Positions 52,840 through 62,192 of a stretch of DNA of 64,000 bases are shown here, one piece after another. Made by a program: the position numbers and the translations under genes. Source of the DNA: GCA-003244245 sp050700355 (lineage in GTDB: Bacteria; Actinomycetota; Actinomycetes; Mycobacteriales; Pseudonocardiaceae); contig JBOHHE010000137.1 of the NCBI GenBank assembly GCA_050700355.1, positions 22,717-86,716 on the forward strand, written 5' to 3'. The notes beneath the pieces were generated by a model. The model was given only the letters and a program-made list of their open reading frames with translations, was not told the origin of the DNA and did not search any database. Position 1 is the stretch's first letter, and every line of letters begins with the position of its first letter.

Positions 52840-53441
52840 CCCTGCGGCGGCTGGTGTTGTGGAGGCACGGTGAGACCAACTACAACGCTGCGCTGCGGAT
52901 GCAGGGCCAACTGGACTCTCAGCTCACCGCCAAGGGTCTTGGACAGGCTCGCCGGGCAGCTCCGGTGCTCGCGGCCCTGCGGCCGGATGTGCTGGTGACC
53001 TCCGACCTGTCCCGGGCGGCGGACACCGCAGCGGTGCTCGCGGCCGTGACCCTGCTGCCGCTGCGGGTCGACAAGCGGCTGCGGGAGACCCACCTCGGGC
53101 AGTGGCAGGGCCTGACGCACCTCGAGGTGGAGGCCGGCTGGCCGGGTGCCATGCAGATCTGGCGGGGAAATTCGGAATGTGCTCCACCGGGTGGTGAGAC
53201 TCGGGTCGAGGTGGCTGCGCGGGCCGCGCACGTGGTCGAGGAGCTCGACGACGGCGGTCCGGCGACCGCGGTGCTGTGCACTCACAGTGGGCTGATCGCC
53301 GGTTTGACGCCCCTGTTGCTCGGGCTGCCGGTATCGAGTTGGCCGGTATTCGGCGGGATCGGCAACTGCCAGTGGACCGTGCTGCTTCGCCGCGGCCCGC
53401 GCTGGCGGTTGGAGTCGTACAACACCGCCGCCCCGGTGTGA
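52836..53441 (+). CDS. Histidine phosphatase (phosphoglycerate-mutase-like; GpgP position)
   Basis: 201 residues; catalytic RHG motif in LVLWRHGETNYNAALRMQGQ, second His in VLCTHSGLIAGL. In mycobacteria the gene at this place (between rsfS and degV) encodes glucosyl-3-phosphoglycerate phosphatase, so that role is inferred from synteny. GTG 52836 overlaps the rsfS stop. Confidence 0.9.
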   Translation: MTLRRLVLWRHGETNYNAALRMQGQLDSQLTAKGLGQARRAAPVLAALRPDVLVTSDLSRAADTAAVLAAVTLLPLRVDKRLRETHLGQWQGLTHLEVEAGWPGAMQIWRGNSECAPPGGETRVEVAARAAHVVEELDDGGPATAVLCTHSGLIAGLTPLLLGLPVSSWPVFGGIGNCQWTVLLRRGPRWRLESYNTAAPV

Positions 53442-53447
53442 GCGACT

Positions 53448-54326
53448 GTGGCCGTATGCGTCGTCACCGATTCCACTGCCTATCTCCCGGACGGGCTGGC
53501 CGAGCGGCGGGGGATCCGGCAGGTGCCGATACACGTGTTGGTCGACGGCTGCAGGTGGCTGGACGGCGTGGAATTCGGACCCTCGGACCTGGTGGCCGCG
53601 CTTGCCCGGCGGGCCGTGGTGAGCACCTCCCGTCCCACTCCGGGGGAGTTCGAGGCGGTGTATACCGACACACTGCGATCCGGTGCCGAGGGTGTGTTGT
53701 CGGTGCACTTGTCGCGGGCGCTTTCCGGTACCTGGGAGGCGGCCCGGCTCGCAGCCGAACAGGTGGGGGCCGACCGCGTGCGGGTGGTCGACTCGCGTTC
53801 CACCGGGATGGGCCTGGGTTTCGTCGCGCTTGCCGCGGCTGCGGTCGCCTCGGCCGGTGGTGATCTTAATAAGACGTTCGATACGGCCGAGGAGGTTGCC
53901 GCCCGCACTCGCACCTTCTTCTCCGTAGACACCCTGGAGCACCTTCGCCGCGGGGGGCGGGTCGGCTCGGCCGCCGCGCTGCTGGGCACCGCTCTGGCGG
54001 TTAAGCCACTGTTGCATGTCGACTCTGGGCGAATCGTGCCGCTGGAGAAGGTCCGTACCGGTGCCCGGGCCCGGGCCCGGCTGGTGGAGCTGGCGGTGCA
54101 GGCGGCGGGGCGGTCCCCGGTCGGCGTCGCGGTGCACCATCTCGGTGCCCCAGCCCGCGCCGCAGAGCTGGTGGACCAACTGCATGCCCGGCTCCCGGCG
54201 CTGGCCAATGGCCTGGCCTCCGAGGTTTGCCTGGTCTCCGAGGTCGGCGCGGCGATCGGAGCGCACGCCGGGCCAGGGATGCTCGGCGTCGTCGTCCTAC
54301 CCGGTGGCCTGGAAGCTCCGCCATGA
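53448..54326 (+). CDS. DegV-family fatty-acid-binding protein
   Basis: 292 residues; VCVVTDSTAYLPDGLAERRG, the TSRPTPGEF motif and VFSVDTLEHLRRGGRVGSAA-like segment (FFSVDTLEHLRRGGRVG). DegV proteins deliver fatty acids to kinases (FakB type) in Firmicutes. GTG 53448. The usual next gene, comEA, is displaced by a 4.4 kb island. Confidence 0.92.
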   Translation: MAVCVVTDSTAYLPDGLAERRGIRQVPIHVLVDGCRWLDGVEFGPSDLVAALARRAVVSTSRPTPGEFEAVYTDTLRSGAEGVLSVHLSRALSGTWEAARLAAEQVGADRVRVVDSRSTGMGLGFVALAAAAVASAGGDLNKTFDTAEEVAARTRTFFSVDTLEHLRRGGRVGSAAALLGTALAVKPLLHVDSGRIVPLEKVRTGARARARLVELAVQAAGRSPVGVAVHHLGAPARAAELVDQLHARLPALANGLASEVCLVSEVGAAIGAHAGPGMLGVVVLPGGLEAPP

Positions 54327-54425
54327 TCAGGGTTAGTACTGCAGGGGAGGGGGGTGAACCGAGACTTCTCCTCGACGATGGCGTAGGTCCTCACCGCCAC
54401 CAGCTCCTGACAGAGCCGTCACGTT

Positions 54426-54450
54426 ACTCATAGTCTGTAGCCTCATAATC
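54426..54450. promoter_or_regulatory. C-box-like direct repeat before the small HTH gene
   Basis: ACTCATAGTC (54426-54435) and CCTCATAATC (54441-54450) repeat with a 15-base period, ending 25 bases before the HTH gene. They resemble the C-boxes (ACTtATAGTC type) bound by controller proteins of restriction-modification systems. Resemblance from memory. Confidence 0.5.
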
Positions 54451-54475
54451 TTCTGGCCCCTAGCGTCTCCCCGTC

Positions 54476-54712
54476 ATGGCACACCTGTCGGCAGAGGAGT
54501 CGCAGGCTCTCCGGAGATCGTTCGGCGAGCGCGTCCGTGTACTCCGTGAGCACCGAGAGTTATCGCAAGAGAGGTTAGCGGAGCACGCCGGTGTGCACCG
54601 TACCTACGTATCTAGTGTCGAACGCGGTCATCGCAATATAGGCCTAGAAAATATCCACGCGTTTGCCAATGCCCTTGCCGTATCCCCAGCTCAATTCTTC
54701 GAAGAGGGATGA
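54476..54712 (+). CDS. XRE-family small regulator (restriction controller-like)
   Basis: 78 residues, almost entirely one helix-turn-helix: RVLREHRELSQERLAEHAGV then HRTYVSSVERGHRNIGLENI and NALAVSPAQFFEE. Size and sequence fit the C-proteins of restriction-modification systems and also free-standing XRE regulators. The upstream repeat supports autoregulation. No restriction or methylase gene is present. First gene of the island; codons are less GC-rich than in degV. Confidence 0.8.
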   Translation: MAHLSAEESQALRRSFGERVRVLREHRELSQERLAEHAGVHRTYVSSVERGHRNIGLENIHAFANALAVSPAQFFEEG

Positions 54713-54802
54713 CATTGGGCCTCATTGATCGCCGTCGCCCTGAGAATGCCCGCCTGGATGACGGATGTGTTCATCGCTGTTGTTCCATAGCTGGCATTTC
54801 TC

Positions 54803-56086
54803 ATGAAGATAAGTAGAGTGTGGCGAGATCTTGCCCTTTTCGGGCGAGGTAGATCACCCGACTCGGTCCACCAAAAGTCATATTTCGTAGTGCGAACACG
54901 CGTAGCGCGCGGTTATTTAAACGCGATTGTGCCGAAACTAGAATTTGATTCCAAAACATTTTTTCCGTTTCTCGCTAGCGTTATCTTGCCGGGGCGTGCT
55001 AGAACTCGAATCTGGCTGCATTTAGATGATGAAGATCTCGTGCCCGCAGGGGGCCTCGCCATGTCCTTACCTGCCTTGCGAAGTTTGCAACTTGACGCGC
55101 CCGGCTCCGTAGTGCTTCTTCAAGTTCCAGATCATTTGCATCTGGAGGTGCGAACTCCGCCAGCTCTAGATCTTCCTACCGGCGTTGGAGTGCATATAAA
55201 TAGGGTCACGTACAAGGCTGTTCTCACTGGCCGCCACGTCTGGCGCCAGGCTCTCTTGACGACCGCTCAGGGCGTTGTTATTCCGGTACGAGTCCGTAAA
55301 CGAGCGGTTGATCCAAAAGCCATACTTGTGCCGATGTCTCTTCGTACGCTTGGCGGCATCGAGAAAGGAGCCGAAATCCAGTTGTCGGCAATCCCCAAAA
55401 CCTCCTTTCGGGACCGTCGTGACGCTGCATCTAGGCGAGTTCTTAGCCGTAGGCCACGGAACCGGTTGGTGAAGCTACTAACTGTAGCTTCAGGCTGTCT
55501 ACTCCTCATTATACGGGTCCTTGACGTTTGCGCAGAACTGCTCTTGCGTGCTGCTTTCCGTAGCCAAACTCTGACCTTCCGGGTCGTGCAGGCCCATCCT
55601 GGAGACGACGATCTCGGAGACACAATCCGACTTCACCCAGGTGCTTTCGGAGCTCTTTCCTTGCATCCTGGTGGACAAGTCTTACTGTCTTGGGGCGGGC
55701 AGCGTATGGCGGTCCGTGCGTTGGAGGATCAAAAGCCTTTTGGTGGGGAGCCATCGAGTTATGTAATGAGGTCCGTAGGTTTACATCTTGATGCCGAGCC
55801 TCTTCCTTCCGACTTTCCTGCACATCTCATCGCAAGGATACCCGCTCCGGTTCGGCGTACCCTTAACATACCTCCCAACACCGTCATCGAGATGCGCCGG
55901 AAGCTCCGACCAGCCTTGATTGGGCAGCTAAGTCAACTGGCAGTTCCTGTGGCTGGCCTCGTAGCAACAGCTGCAGCTCTTCCTGGAGTGCGAGGATGGC
56001 CTCTGCTCCTAGGCGGGATACTTGCCGTAGTCCTTGGCCTAGCGCCATTGAGGATGCCCCGCCCGCCTAGAGGACCATGGCCGTAA
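54803..56086 (+). CDS. Membrane-associated protein of unknown function in the lower-GC island
   Basis: 427 residues. Soluble N-terminal part, a membrane segment around 225-245 (LLTVASGCLLLIIRVLDV), and two C-terminal hydrophobic segments (LAVPVAGLVATAAALPGV and GWPLLLGGILAVVLGLAPL). Two stretches, KAILVPMSLRTLGGIEKGAE and DTIRLHPGAFGALSLHPGGQ, resemble double-psi beta-barrel strands (Cdc48-N or AbrB-like: residue pattern I-x-L-x-P...LGL-x-P-G). Not assigned to a family. No clear Shine-Dalgarno before ATG 54803. Confidence 0.6.
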   Translation: MKISRVWRDLALFGRGRSPDSVHQKSYFVVRTRVARGYLNAIVPKLEFDSKTFFPFLASVILPGRARTRIWLHLDDEDLVPAGGLAMSLPALRSLQLDAPGSVVLLQVPDHLHLEVRTPPALDLPTGVGVHINRVTYKAVLTGRHVWRQALLTTAQGVVIPVRVRKRAVDPKAILVPMSLRTLGGIEKGAEIQLSAIPKTSFRDRRDAASRRVLSRRPRNRLVKLLTVASGCLLLIIRVLDVCAELLLRAAFRSQTLTFRVVQAHPGDDDLGDTIRLHPGAFGALSLHPGGQVLLSWGGQRMAVRALEDQKPFGGEPSSYVMRSVGLHLDAEPLPSDFPAHLIARIPAPVRRTLNIPPNTVIEMRRKLRPALIGQLSQLAVPVAGLVATAAALPGVRGWPLLLGGILAVVLGLAPLRMPRPPRGPWP

Positions 56087-56095
56087 GATACGGAG

Positions 56096-56962
56096 TTATG
56101 ATGGCAGACATGCCAACAACACGGCTCGGGTTAGGTCCTCATCGAAGCACGGGAGCATGCTCGTAAAGTCGGGACAAGAGTTCACCTCGAGCACGAGTGG
56201 ACCAGCCGTCGTTCGCAAAATATCAATGCCTGCATGACCAAGTCCGATGACACGGGCGGCATCTTCAGCCAATTGTCTCTCATCCGATGTCAAATTGACC
56301 GGATGCTGAGTCGCTCCTCCTGCAATATTACTCCGCCACTCGTTTCCGGCAGCTGTCCGCAGGGTTGCTGCAAGTAAGTGCCCGCCTGTAATTATGGCAC
56401 GAATGCTTCGCCCATAGAATTCTGCAACTTCCGGTTGGAGTATTAGAGCTCCAGGACCCTCGGATTCAAGTTCGTGGAATGCCTGCGTCAGAAAAACAGC
56501 ATGCTCAGCCCGACGAACCCATCTCCCCTGTGCTCCGTGAGTACGTTTTATAACCACGGGGTAGTGAATTTCTTCGGCTACAGAGAGTGCGCGTTCCAGC
56601 TCAAGCGAGCAGATGGTGCTGGGTACCTGAGGGAGTGACGCCATCGTCAACTGCACCGCTGTCGACGCCTTATCGTCCGCTATCAAAACGCTCTCAACTG
56701 GGTTTTGTGTGTGCGCTTTTCGGGCAAGTATGCGAAACGCGTGGGCCGCTGTCGGATACCCAAAGAGTAGATAGGGTGCAAGGCTGTTAATTTCAATACG
56801 CCCCGTTGCGTCGCGGGCGATTGCTTGCCCATCTGAATTGATGTCGACAGTGAGCGTTGGGAGATCGATAACCCGAACCGGAATATCGAGTTCGGTAGCC
56901 GCCTCAACAAGCCGGGTGGACACGTTCGTAGCATATGGATTGCGCGCAACCCCAAGCGTCAT
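56096..56962 (-). CDS. RimK-type ATP-grasp ligase (second of a pair)
   Basis: 288 residues. N-terminal preATP-grasp segment (RNPYATNVSTRLVEAATELD), the lysine of the ATP site in YPVVIKRTHGAQGRWV, and the metal-binding end GPLVLEVNSCPDFTSML (ExN). Resembles RimK/LysX ligases that join an amino group to a carboxylate with ATP. ATG 56962 follows GGAGGGC and overlaps the upstream ligase gene by 4 bases (ATGA), so the two are coupled. Substrate unknown. Confidence 0.75.
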   Translation of the reverse strand: MTLGVARNPYATNVSTRLVEAATELDIPVRVIDLPTLTVDINSDGQAIARDATGRIEINSLAPYLLFGYPTAAHAFRILARKAHTQNPVESVLIADDKASTAVQLTMASLPQVPSTICSLELERALSVAEEIHYPVVIKRTHGAQGRWVRRAEHAVFLTQAFHELESEGPGALILQPEVAEFYGRSIRAIITGGHLLAATLRTAAGNEWRSNIAGGATQHPVNLTSDERQLAEDAARVIGLGHAGIDILRTTAGPLVLEVNSCPDFTSMLPCFDEDLTRAVLLACLPS

Positions 56963-57888
56963 GTAGCTGTGCCCTCCAGTCGGCGTGTCATGGCAAGTCT
57001 GAGTATAGCGCCCGCGACGTCTGTACCTGTCGCCGCAGAAATACCGGCAAACCCAGCCCACGCATCAACCTCCAGGACGCGAATGGCGCCGTCGTCATCC
57101 TCGATAAGGTCAACGCCGCCGTAATCAAGTTGACACGCTTCCAGTGCCGATACCGCAGTGCGTGCCGCCGGGTGATTCAGTGGAAGTTGGGTACAGGTTG
57201 CGCCAAGCGCCAGGTTTGCTCTGACTTCGCCCGGAGCCGCTTGGCGCTGCATTAGCGCCACACAAGCACCCGCGACGACGAAGGCGCGTAAGTCACGGCC
57301 ACCCCCGTTAATTAGTGGCTGAGCCACGTAATGCTCCCGTACAAGGGGGAAAGGAGGTACTTGCCCGCGATTATCTACCCAAGCTGCCAAAAGTTCATCT
57401 GTTGACAAAAAGGCTTGAATTCCTTCACCACGAACTCCATGAGCTGGTTTCAATATTACATGGTGATCTTTAAGGGGAGCCATGGCTTCTGGGCTCGGTT
57501 CAACGAACGCGATCGTATGAACGATCGGTACCTGGGCGCGCTGTAACGCAATAGAGGTCAATAATTTGTCTCTTGATCGGTAGGCCGCGTCAGGTTCATT
57601 CAGGACGATAATCCCTTCGGAAGTCCACAATTTTAATGCAGGAATCACAATTCCTTGAAACGCTGCAACTGTACGGTGGAGGATGACCCCGGGGCGTACT
57701 CGCTTGCCATCATAATAGCTCCAGATTCCATCGTCTATGCAGCAAATCTGAAGTCGATGAGGTTCCCAACTGGTAAGGCGAATACCCTGCTTACGGGCAG
57801 CTTCGCACAGCAACTCCCAGTTGGCATGTCGCACATCGGGATAATGCAGCGTTACGATGTCCTCCACGTCATATATTGTACACGCCAC
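56959..57888 (-). CDS. RimK-type ATP-grasp ligase (first of a pair)
   Basis: 309 residues. preATP-grasp segment, ATP-binding strand HHVILKPAHGVRGEGIQAFL, RDLRAFVVAGACVALMQRQ and GAIRVLEVDAWAGFAGI at the metal site (ExD rather than ExN). It shares the fold with the partner but only distant sequence. GTG 57888. Paired ligases could add two different residues to a common acceptor, but no precursor peptide or carrier is identified beside them. Confidence 0.75.
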   Translation of the reverse strand: MACTIYDVEDIVTLHYPDVRHANWELLCEAARKQGIRLTSWEPHRLQICCIDDGIWSYYDGKRVRPGVILHRTVAAFQGIVIPALKLWTSEGIIVLNEPDAAYRSRDKLLTSIALQRAQVPIVHTIAFVEPSPEAMAPLKDHHVILKPAHGVRGEGIQAFLSTDELLAAWVDNRGQVPPFPLVREHYVAQPLINGGGRDLRAFVVAGACVALMQRQAAPGEVRANLALGATCTQLPLNHPAARTAVSALEACQLDYGGVDLIEDDDGAIRVLEVDAWAGFAGISAATGTDVAGAILRLAMTRRLEGTAT

Positions 57889-57912
57889 AGTAGTCGGGTA
57901 AGATGGCTTCCT

Positions 57913-58605
57913 GTGGCTTTGGAGACTGCTTTTGAGGATATTGTTCCGTTGATTCCAGAAGAGGAGGAGAAGCGGGGAAAGGATCTGGAGTACTTGCTGG
58001 AGTTAGCAGGAGGACCGCGAGAGCGCGGATTGAGCCCGAAAGGCCCATGGGATTTCGTTCGGGGCGCCGGGCCACTATTTTCTGCTCCACATGAGGTGGC
58101 ACAACTTCGCGATGGGGTTGAGAAAGTTGCTGAGCGAGGCACAGCTGACCTCGCATTTTCTTTGGCACATGCTACAGGTGGATCGGGGCTGGCTACGGCA
58201 GTCCGTCAGCTAGGTGATCCAAATTGGGAACTTAACCACCCTTATATTGCAAAAGCTGTCAGCTTAGCTGGTGATTGGCCGATCATTGATTTACATATGA
58301 TGCGTCCTAGGGGGTTGGAAATTTGTATTGGCCTCGGCCCGGAACCAAAAATGAGTGCGCTGCTGTGGAGGCCATTTATGGAAGAAGCTGTAGCGAGCGG
58401 GCTAAGAGTATCTGTCAATTGGCCTTTTGGTGCCAATCCCAGAACTGTGACCGGTCAGATACAACGTCAGGGCCGCAGGGCGATTCAGTTGGAACTTTCC
58501 TGGGAGTGCTACGACCGGAACCATCCTGCAATGCGGCGTTCTTGGAGTGCCTTGATGAGGGCCTCGAGGCGGCTGGTTGAAGATCTTTCTATTGGTCTTC
58601 CTTGA
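57913..58605 (+). CDS. Unknown protein divergent from the ATP-grasp pair
   Basis: About 230 residues from GTG 57913: VALETAFEDIVPLIPEEEEK, then GPWDFVRGAGPLFSAPHEVA, GDWPIIDLHMMRPRGLEICI and a basic C-terminus ending ASRRLVEDLSIGLP. No membrane segment. Only 24 bases separate its start from the divergent ligase start, so promoters overlap. The start is uncertain; the frame is open much further but that part overlaps the ligase gene. Low GC like its neighbours. Family not recognised. Confidence 0.55.
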   Translation: MALETAFEDIVPLIPEEEEKRGKDLEYLLELAGGPRERGLSPKGPWDFVRGAGPLFSAPHEVAQLRDGVEKVAERGTADLAFSLAHATGGSGLATAVRQLGDPNWELNHPYIAKAVSLAGDWPIIDLHMMRPRGLEICIGLGPEPKMSALLWRPFMEEAVASGLRVSVNWPFGANPRTVTGQIQRQGRRAIQLELSWECYDRNHPAMRRSWSALMRASRRLVEDLSIGLP

Positions 58606-58915
58606 GTATGCGCTGAGCCCATGGTGTGAATCTGGGTGATAGTTCATCAGATGCGGGGCAAGTACTTGAGTTTCGGGTTTTAAAGATCGGTTGATCCGTT
58701 GTGCCCACGAAATTTTCAACGTTTGACTGCCGACACGATCTGGTTGATTGGGGCTGGCTGCTGCTTGCCGGTAAACGGCTCAGTGTCGCATCATGGTCCG
58801 ACACTGCTGGAGATCCGAGTTCGGGGAAGTCGGAGTTGTCCCCACTCGCCCCTGTTATCCACAGGCAGTGACCGGGGCTGCCTGCACTAGCCGGGAATCG
58901 TTCTAACGTCGCCAC
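58606..58915. other. Intergenic region at the right edge of the island
   Basis: No convincing gene. Base composition returns to high GC from about 58750, marking the probable right edge of the inserted island before comEA. Confidence 0.45.
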
Positions 58916-59755
58916 GTGGCCCTGTTCCGTGGCATCGCGTCAACTGATTCGCCCCCCCAGCACCATGTCCGGGCGCGGCTCGTCGCGCTGCGCCACGCTC
59001 ACGATCCCACGCCTGACCTGATCGATCCCGGCGCTGCTGACCCGGACTCCACCGGCCCGGACGACGATAAGGATGACGTGCCTGCTACGCCGCCGCTACT
59101 GCAGGGCAGGTTGGTCCGGTGGTGGATTCCCCGTCCGCTGCGTGACGCCCGGTGGGAACCGGGACGGCCGGGCGCGCTCATGCTGTCATTGGTCGCGGCG
59201 CTGGCGGCGGTGATCGCTGCGGTGGGAGTGTGGTGGGAGCGGCCGGTGCCCCTACCGGCGCCGATGCTGTCGCTGGTCACGCCAGCCCCGGTCGTGGACC
59301 CGGCGACTTCGCCTGCGGCAGGACCAGAATTGGTGATCAGTGTGGTGGGCCGGGTTGCCCGCCCCGGGCTGGTTCGGCTTCCTGACGGCTCCCGGGTGGC
59401 CGATGCGTTGGACTCGGTGGGTGGTGCCCTGCCTGACACCGATCTGATGGGCCTGAACCTGGCCCGTCGGCTCTCCGATGGGGAGCAACTCATGGTTGGG
59501 GTGACGCCGCCGCCCGGACAGCCAGCAGACGGCGGAGTTGTGAGCGCTCCGACCGGGACAGATCCGGTGATCAATCTCAACACAGCGACTGTCGAGCAGC
59601 TCGACGCACTGCCTGGGGTTGGGCCGGTTACCGCGCAGCGGATCCTGGACTGGCGGGTCAAGCACGGCCGATTCACCTCGGTGGATCAGCTTCGTGAGGT
59701 GAGCGGGATCGGGCAAGCGCGATTCGCCCAGATCCGCGACCTGGTGCGGGTATGA
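58916..59755 (+). CDS. comEA: ComEA-like DNA-binding protein
   Basis: 279 residues. Membrane anchor near 82-104 (GALMLSLVAALAAVIAAVGVWW), a SLBB-like domain (about 140-195; VVGRVARPGLVRLPDGSRVA), and a C-terminal helix-hairpin-helix pair (INLNTATVEQLDALPGVGPV, TAQRILDWR, FTSVDQLREVSGIGQARF). Binds incoming DNA in transformation systems. GTG 58916. Overlaps comEC by four bases. Confidence 0.94.
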   Translation: MALFRGIASTDSPPQHHVRARLVALRHAHDPTPDLIDPGAADPDSTGPDDDKDDVPATPPLLQGRLVRWWIPRPLRDARWEPGRPGALMLSLVAALAAVIAAVGVWWERPVPLPAPMLSLVTPAPVVDPATSPAAGPELVISVVGRVARPGLVRLPDGSRVADALDSVGGALPDTDLMGLNLARRLSDGEQLMVGVTPPPGQPADGGVVSAPTGTDPVINLNTATVEQLDALPGVGPVTAQRILDWRVKHGRFTSVDQLREVSGIGQARFAQIRDLVRV

Positions 59756-61989
59756 CCGCCAGACCATCGGCATCCGCTGCGGGTGCCGTGCTGACTGGGG
59801 ACGGCACCGGTGCGCCACCTGACCTGCGTCTGGTGCCCGCCGCCCTGGCGGGTTGGGCCGTGGTGCTCGCCGGGCTCTACGTCGGATCGTCGGCTGCGGC
59901 GATACTGGGTGTCATCGGTCTGCTCGCTGCGGCGGCCGCTGCTCTGTGTCGCCAGTCGCCTGCGGTATTGGCGGTAGGCGGAGTCAGCGCCGCGCTCGCG
60001 CTGGTGGTGGGTACGGCGGCCTGGCAGATGGAGCACCATCCGGTGCGGACAGCTGCGGCAGACGGTTCGGTGGCGACGCTGGTCGTGCAATTGTGCGATG
60101 ACCCGAGGGTGATTACGTCGGCGGGCTACGGCGGTCGGTCACCGCAGCAACAGCGGATCGTGGTGAGTGCCGTTCTCGAGGCCGCCGACCTGGCCGGTCA
60201 GCACTGGCGGGGCGGTGGCCGCGTGGTGCTGCTGGCCCCGGCGCAGGGCTGGATCGGGCTGTTGCCCGGCCAACGGGTGCAGGCCAGTGGCTTGCTCGCG
60301 GTCCCGGACCGATCCGATCTCACCGTCGCCGTCCTGCGGGTACGCGGCCAGCCGGAGGTGCTGGCGGCCCCGACCCCGATCCAGCACGGAGCTGAGCAGC
60401 TGCGCGCTGGACTCAGGGGGGCGGCGAGCGAGGTCCTCGGTCCGGAAGCAGCCGGACTGCTACCCGCCCTGGTGGTGGGAGATACCTCGGCGATGGTGCC
60501 CTCGGTCGAGGAAGAGTTCCGGGCTGCCGGGCTTACGCATTTGACGGCGGTCTCGGGTGCCAACGTGGCGATCCTGTGCGGAACCGTTCTCGGACTGGCC
60601 CGACTGGTCGGGGCAGGGCCGAGGACCGCAGCGATTGTGGCCGGTTTGGCGTTGGCCGGTTTCGTGGTGTTGTGTCGTCCCTCGCCGAGCGTGCTGCGGG
60701 CTGCGGTGATGGGCGCCGTCGTCTTGCTCGCTCTGGTGCTCGGCCGCCATCGGTCGGCAGTGCCTGCGTTGTGCGTTGCGGTTTGCGCATTGCTCCTGGT
60801 CGATCCGGCACTCGGTGCCGATCCGGGCTTCGCCTTGTCTGTGCTGGCCACCGGCGCCCTGGTACTGCTGGCCCCGAGCTGGGCCGCCGCTTTGCGTCGT
60901 AACCGGGTACCACCAGGGATCGCTGAGGCCCTCGCGGTACCTGCTGCCGCGCACGTCGTCACCGCTCCCGTGGTGGCGGCGTTGTCCGGTCAGGTGAGCC
61001 TGGTAGCGGTGCTGGCCAACTTGTTAGCAGCCCCGGCGGTGGCGCCGGCCACCGTGCTCGGGGTGCTCGCCGTGGTGCTGGGGGCGCTACATCCCACAGC
61101 GGCTGTCCTCGTCGTGCATCTTGCGGGACCAGCGGTGAGCTGGTTGGTGCTCGTGGGTCACCACGGAGCAGCCGTGCCGGACGGAGTGCTGCGCTGGCCC
61201 GAGGGTGTGTCGGGCGGGTTGTTGCTGGCCGGGCTCGCGGCCTTGGTGTTGCTGGTGCTGCGGGCGCACCGGCTGCGGGTGCTCGTCGCGGCGGGAACGG
61301 TTGGGGCGCTCGTGGTGCTGGTGCCCACGCGGTACGACCCGCCCGGTTGGCCGGTCACCGGCTGGGTGGCAGTGGCTTGTGATGTCGGCCAAGGCGACGC
61401 CGTGGTGCTGGCCACCGCGGAACCCGGCACCGCCGTGCTGGTTGACGCGGGACCCGAAGGTGGGTCGGTGTCCGCGTGTCTGGACCGCCTGGGGGTTCGT
61501 CGGCTCGCCCTGGTAGTGATCAGCCACTTGCATGTCGACCACTTCGGAGGACTGGCAGACGCCCTACAGGGCCGGGCCGTCAGCGCGGTCGCACTCGGTG
61601 CCGGTCGCAGTCCCCCATGGGCGTTCGCCGACATGGTGCGTACCACCACGGCGGCTGGGGTGCCCATGGTGGCGCTGACCGCAGGTCAGCAGCTGACCTG
61701 GCCGGGGCTGGTGCTCGACGTACTGGCCCCGCTGGGGATCTCCCCACCCTCCGGAGACCACGACGCCGAGGTCGACGGCACCGTGGTCAACAACGCCTCG
61801 GTGGTTCTACGAGCGAATAATCCGATCCATATCAGGGCTCCGCCGGGACCTCGGCACGGTCGCCAGAAGATCCATCGGCCCCACCCCGAGCGCCTCCGCA
61901 ATGCGCTCAAGATCGTCAACATCGAACGGTACTACGCCGTTGAGGCGCCTGCTCGACCATGTCTGAGCCTCGCCGAGACGTCGGGATAG
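59752..61989 (+). pseudogene. comEC: comEC truncated by a mobile element
   Basis: Multi-pass channel protein with a competence domain (LTHLTAVSGANVAILCG, CRPSPSVLRAAVMGAV) and a C-terminal metallo-beta-lactamase-like domain (CDVGQGDAVVL, VISHLHVDHFGG). The family sequence runs to V-N-N-A-S-V-V-L-R-A at about residue 688 (base 61815) and then changes to unrelated residues. The final part of the metallo-beta-lactamase domain, with the usual LLTGD motif, is missing. ATG 59752 overlaps comEA. The interruption coincides with the left edge of the element. Confidence 0.85.
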
Positions 61990-62091
61990 CTCCCGACCAG
62001 TGATCTTTCGACGCGCCAGGTGGGCACGTATCTCTGCCGCCACGAGCTCGCGGAACGTGCCCCCCGTGGCCTCTCCTACTGCTGTGGTCAT
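61807..62091 (-). CDS. Helix-turn-helix protein at the element's left end
   Basis: About 94 residues, with FRELVAAEIRAHLARRKITG, RELSRRLGEAQTWSSRRLNG and VVPFDVDDLERIAEALGVGP, an XRE-like HTH common on actinobacterial mobile elements and phages. Its stop codon lies in the three bases complementary to the last comEC Leu codon, so the junction is inside or just after this gene's 3' end. ATG 62091 lacks a Shine-Dalgarno and may be leaderless. Confidence 0.7.
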   Translation of the reverse strand: MTTAVGEATGGTFRELVAAEIRAHLARRKITGRELSRRLGEAQTWSSRRLNGVVPFDVDDLERIAEALGVGPMDLLATVPRSRRSPDMDRIIRS

Positions 62092-62192
62092 GCCGAAAGA
62101 GTACGAGTGATGCTCTACGCGCGTCAACCGTGCTCGACACGTCACCCGTTTGCGAGTTGACGTGAAGCGCTAAACGCTCCAGAATTGCTGGC

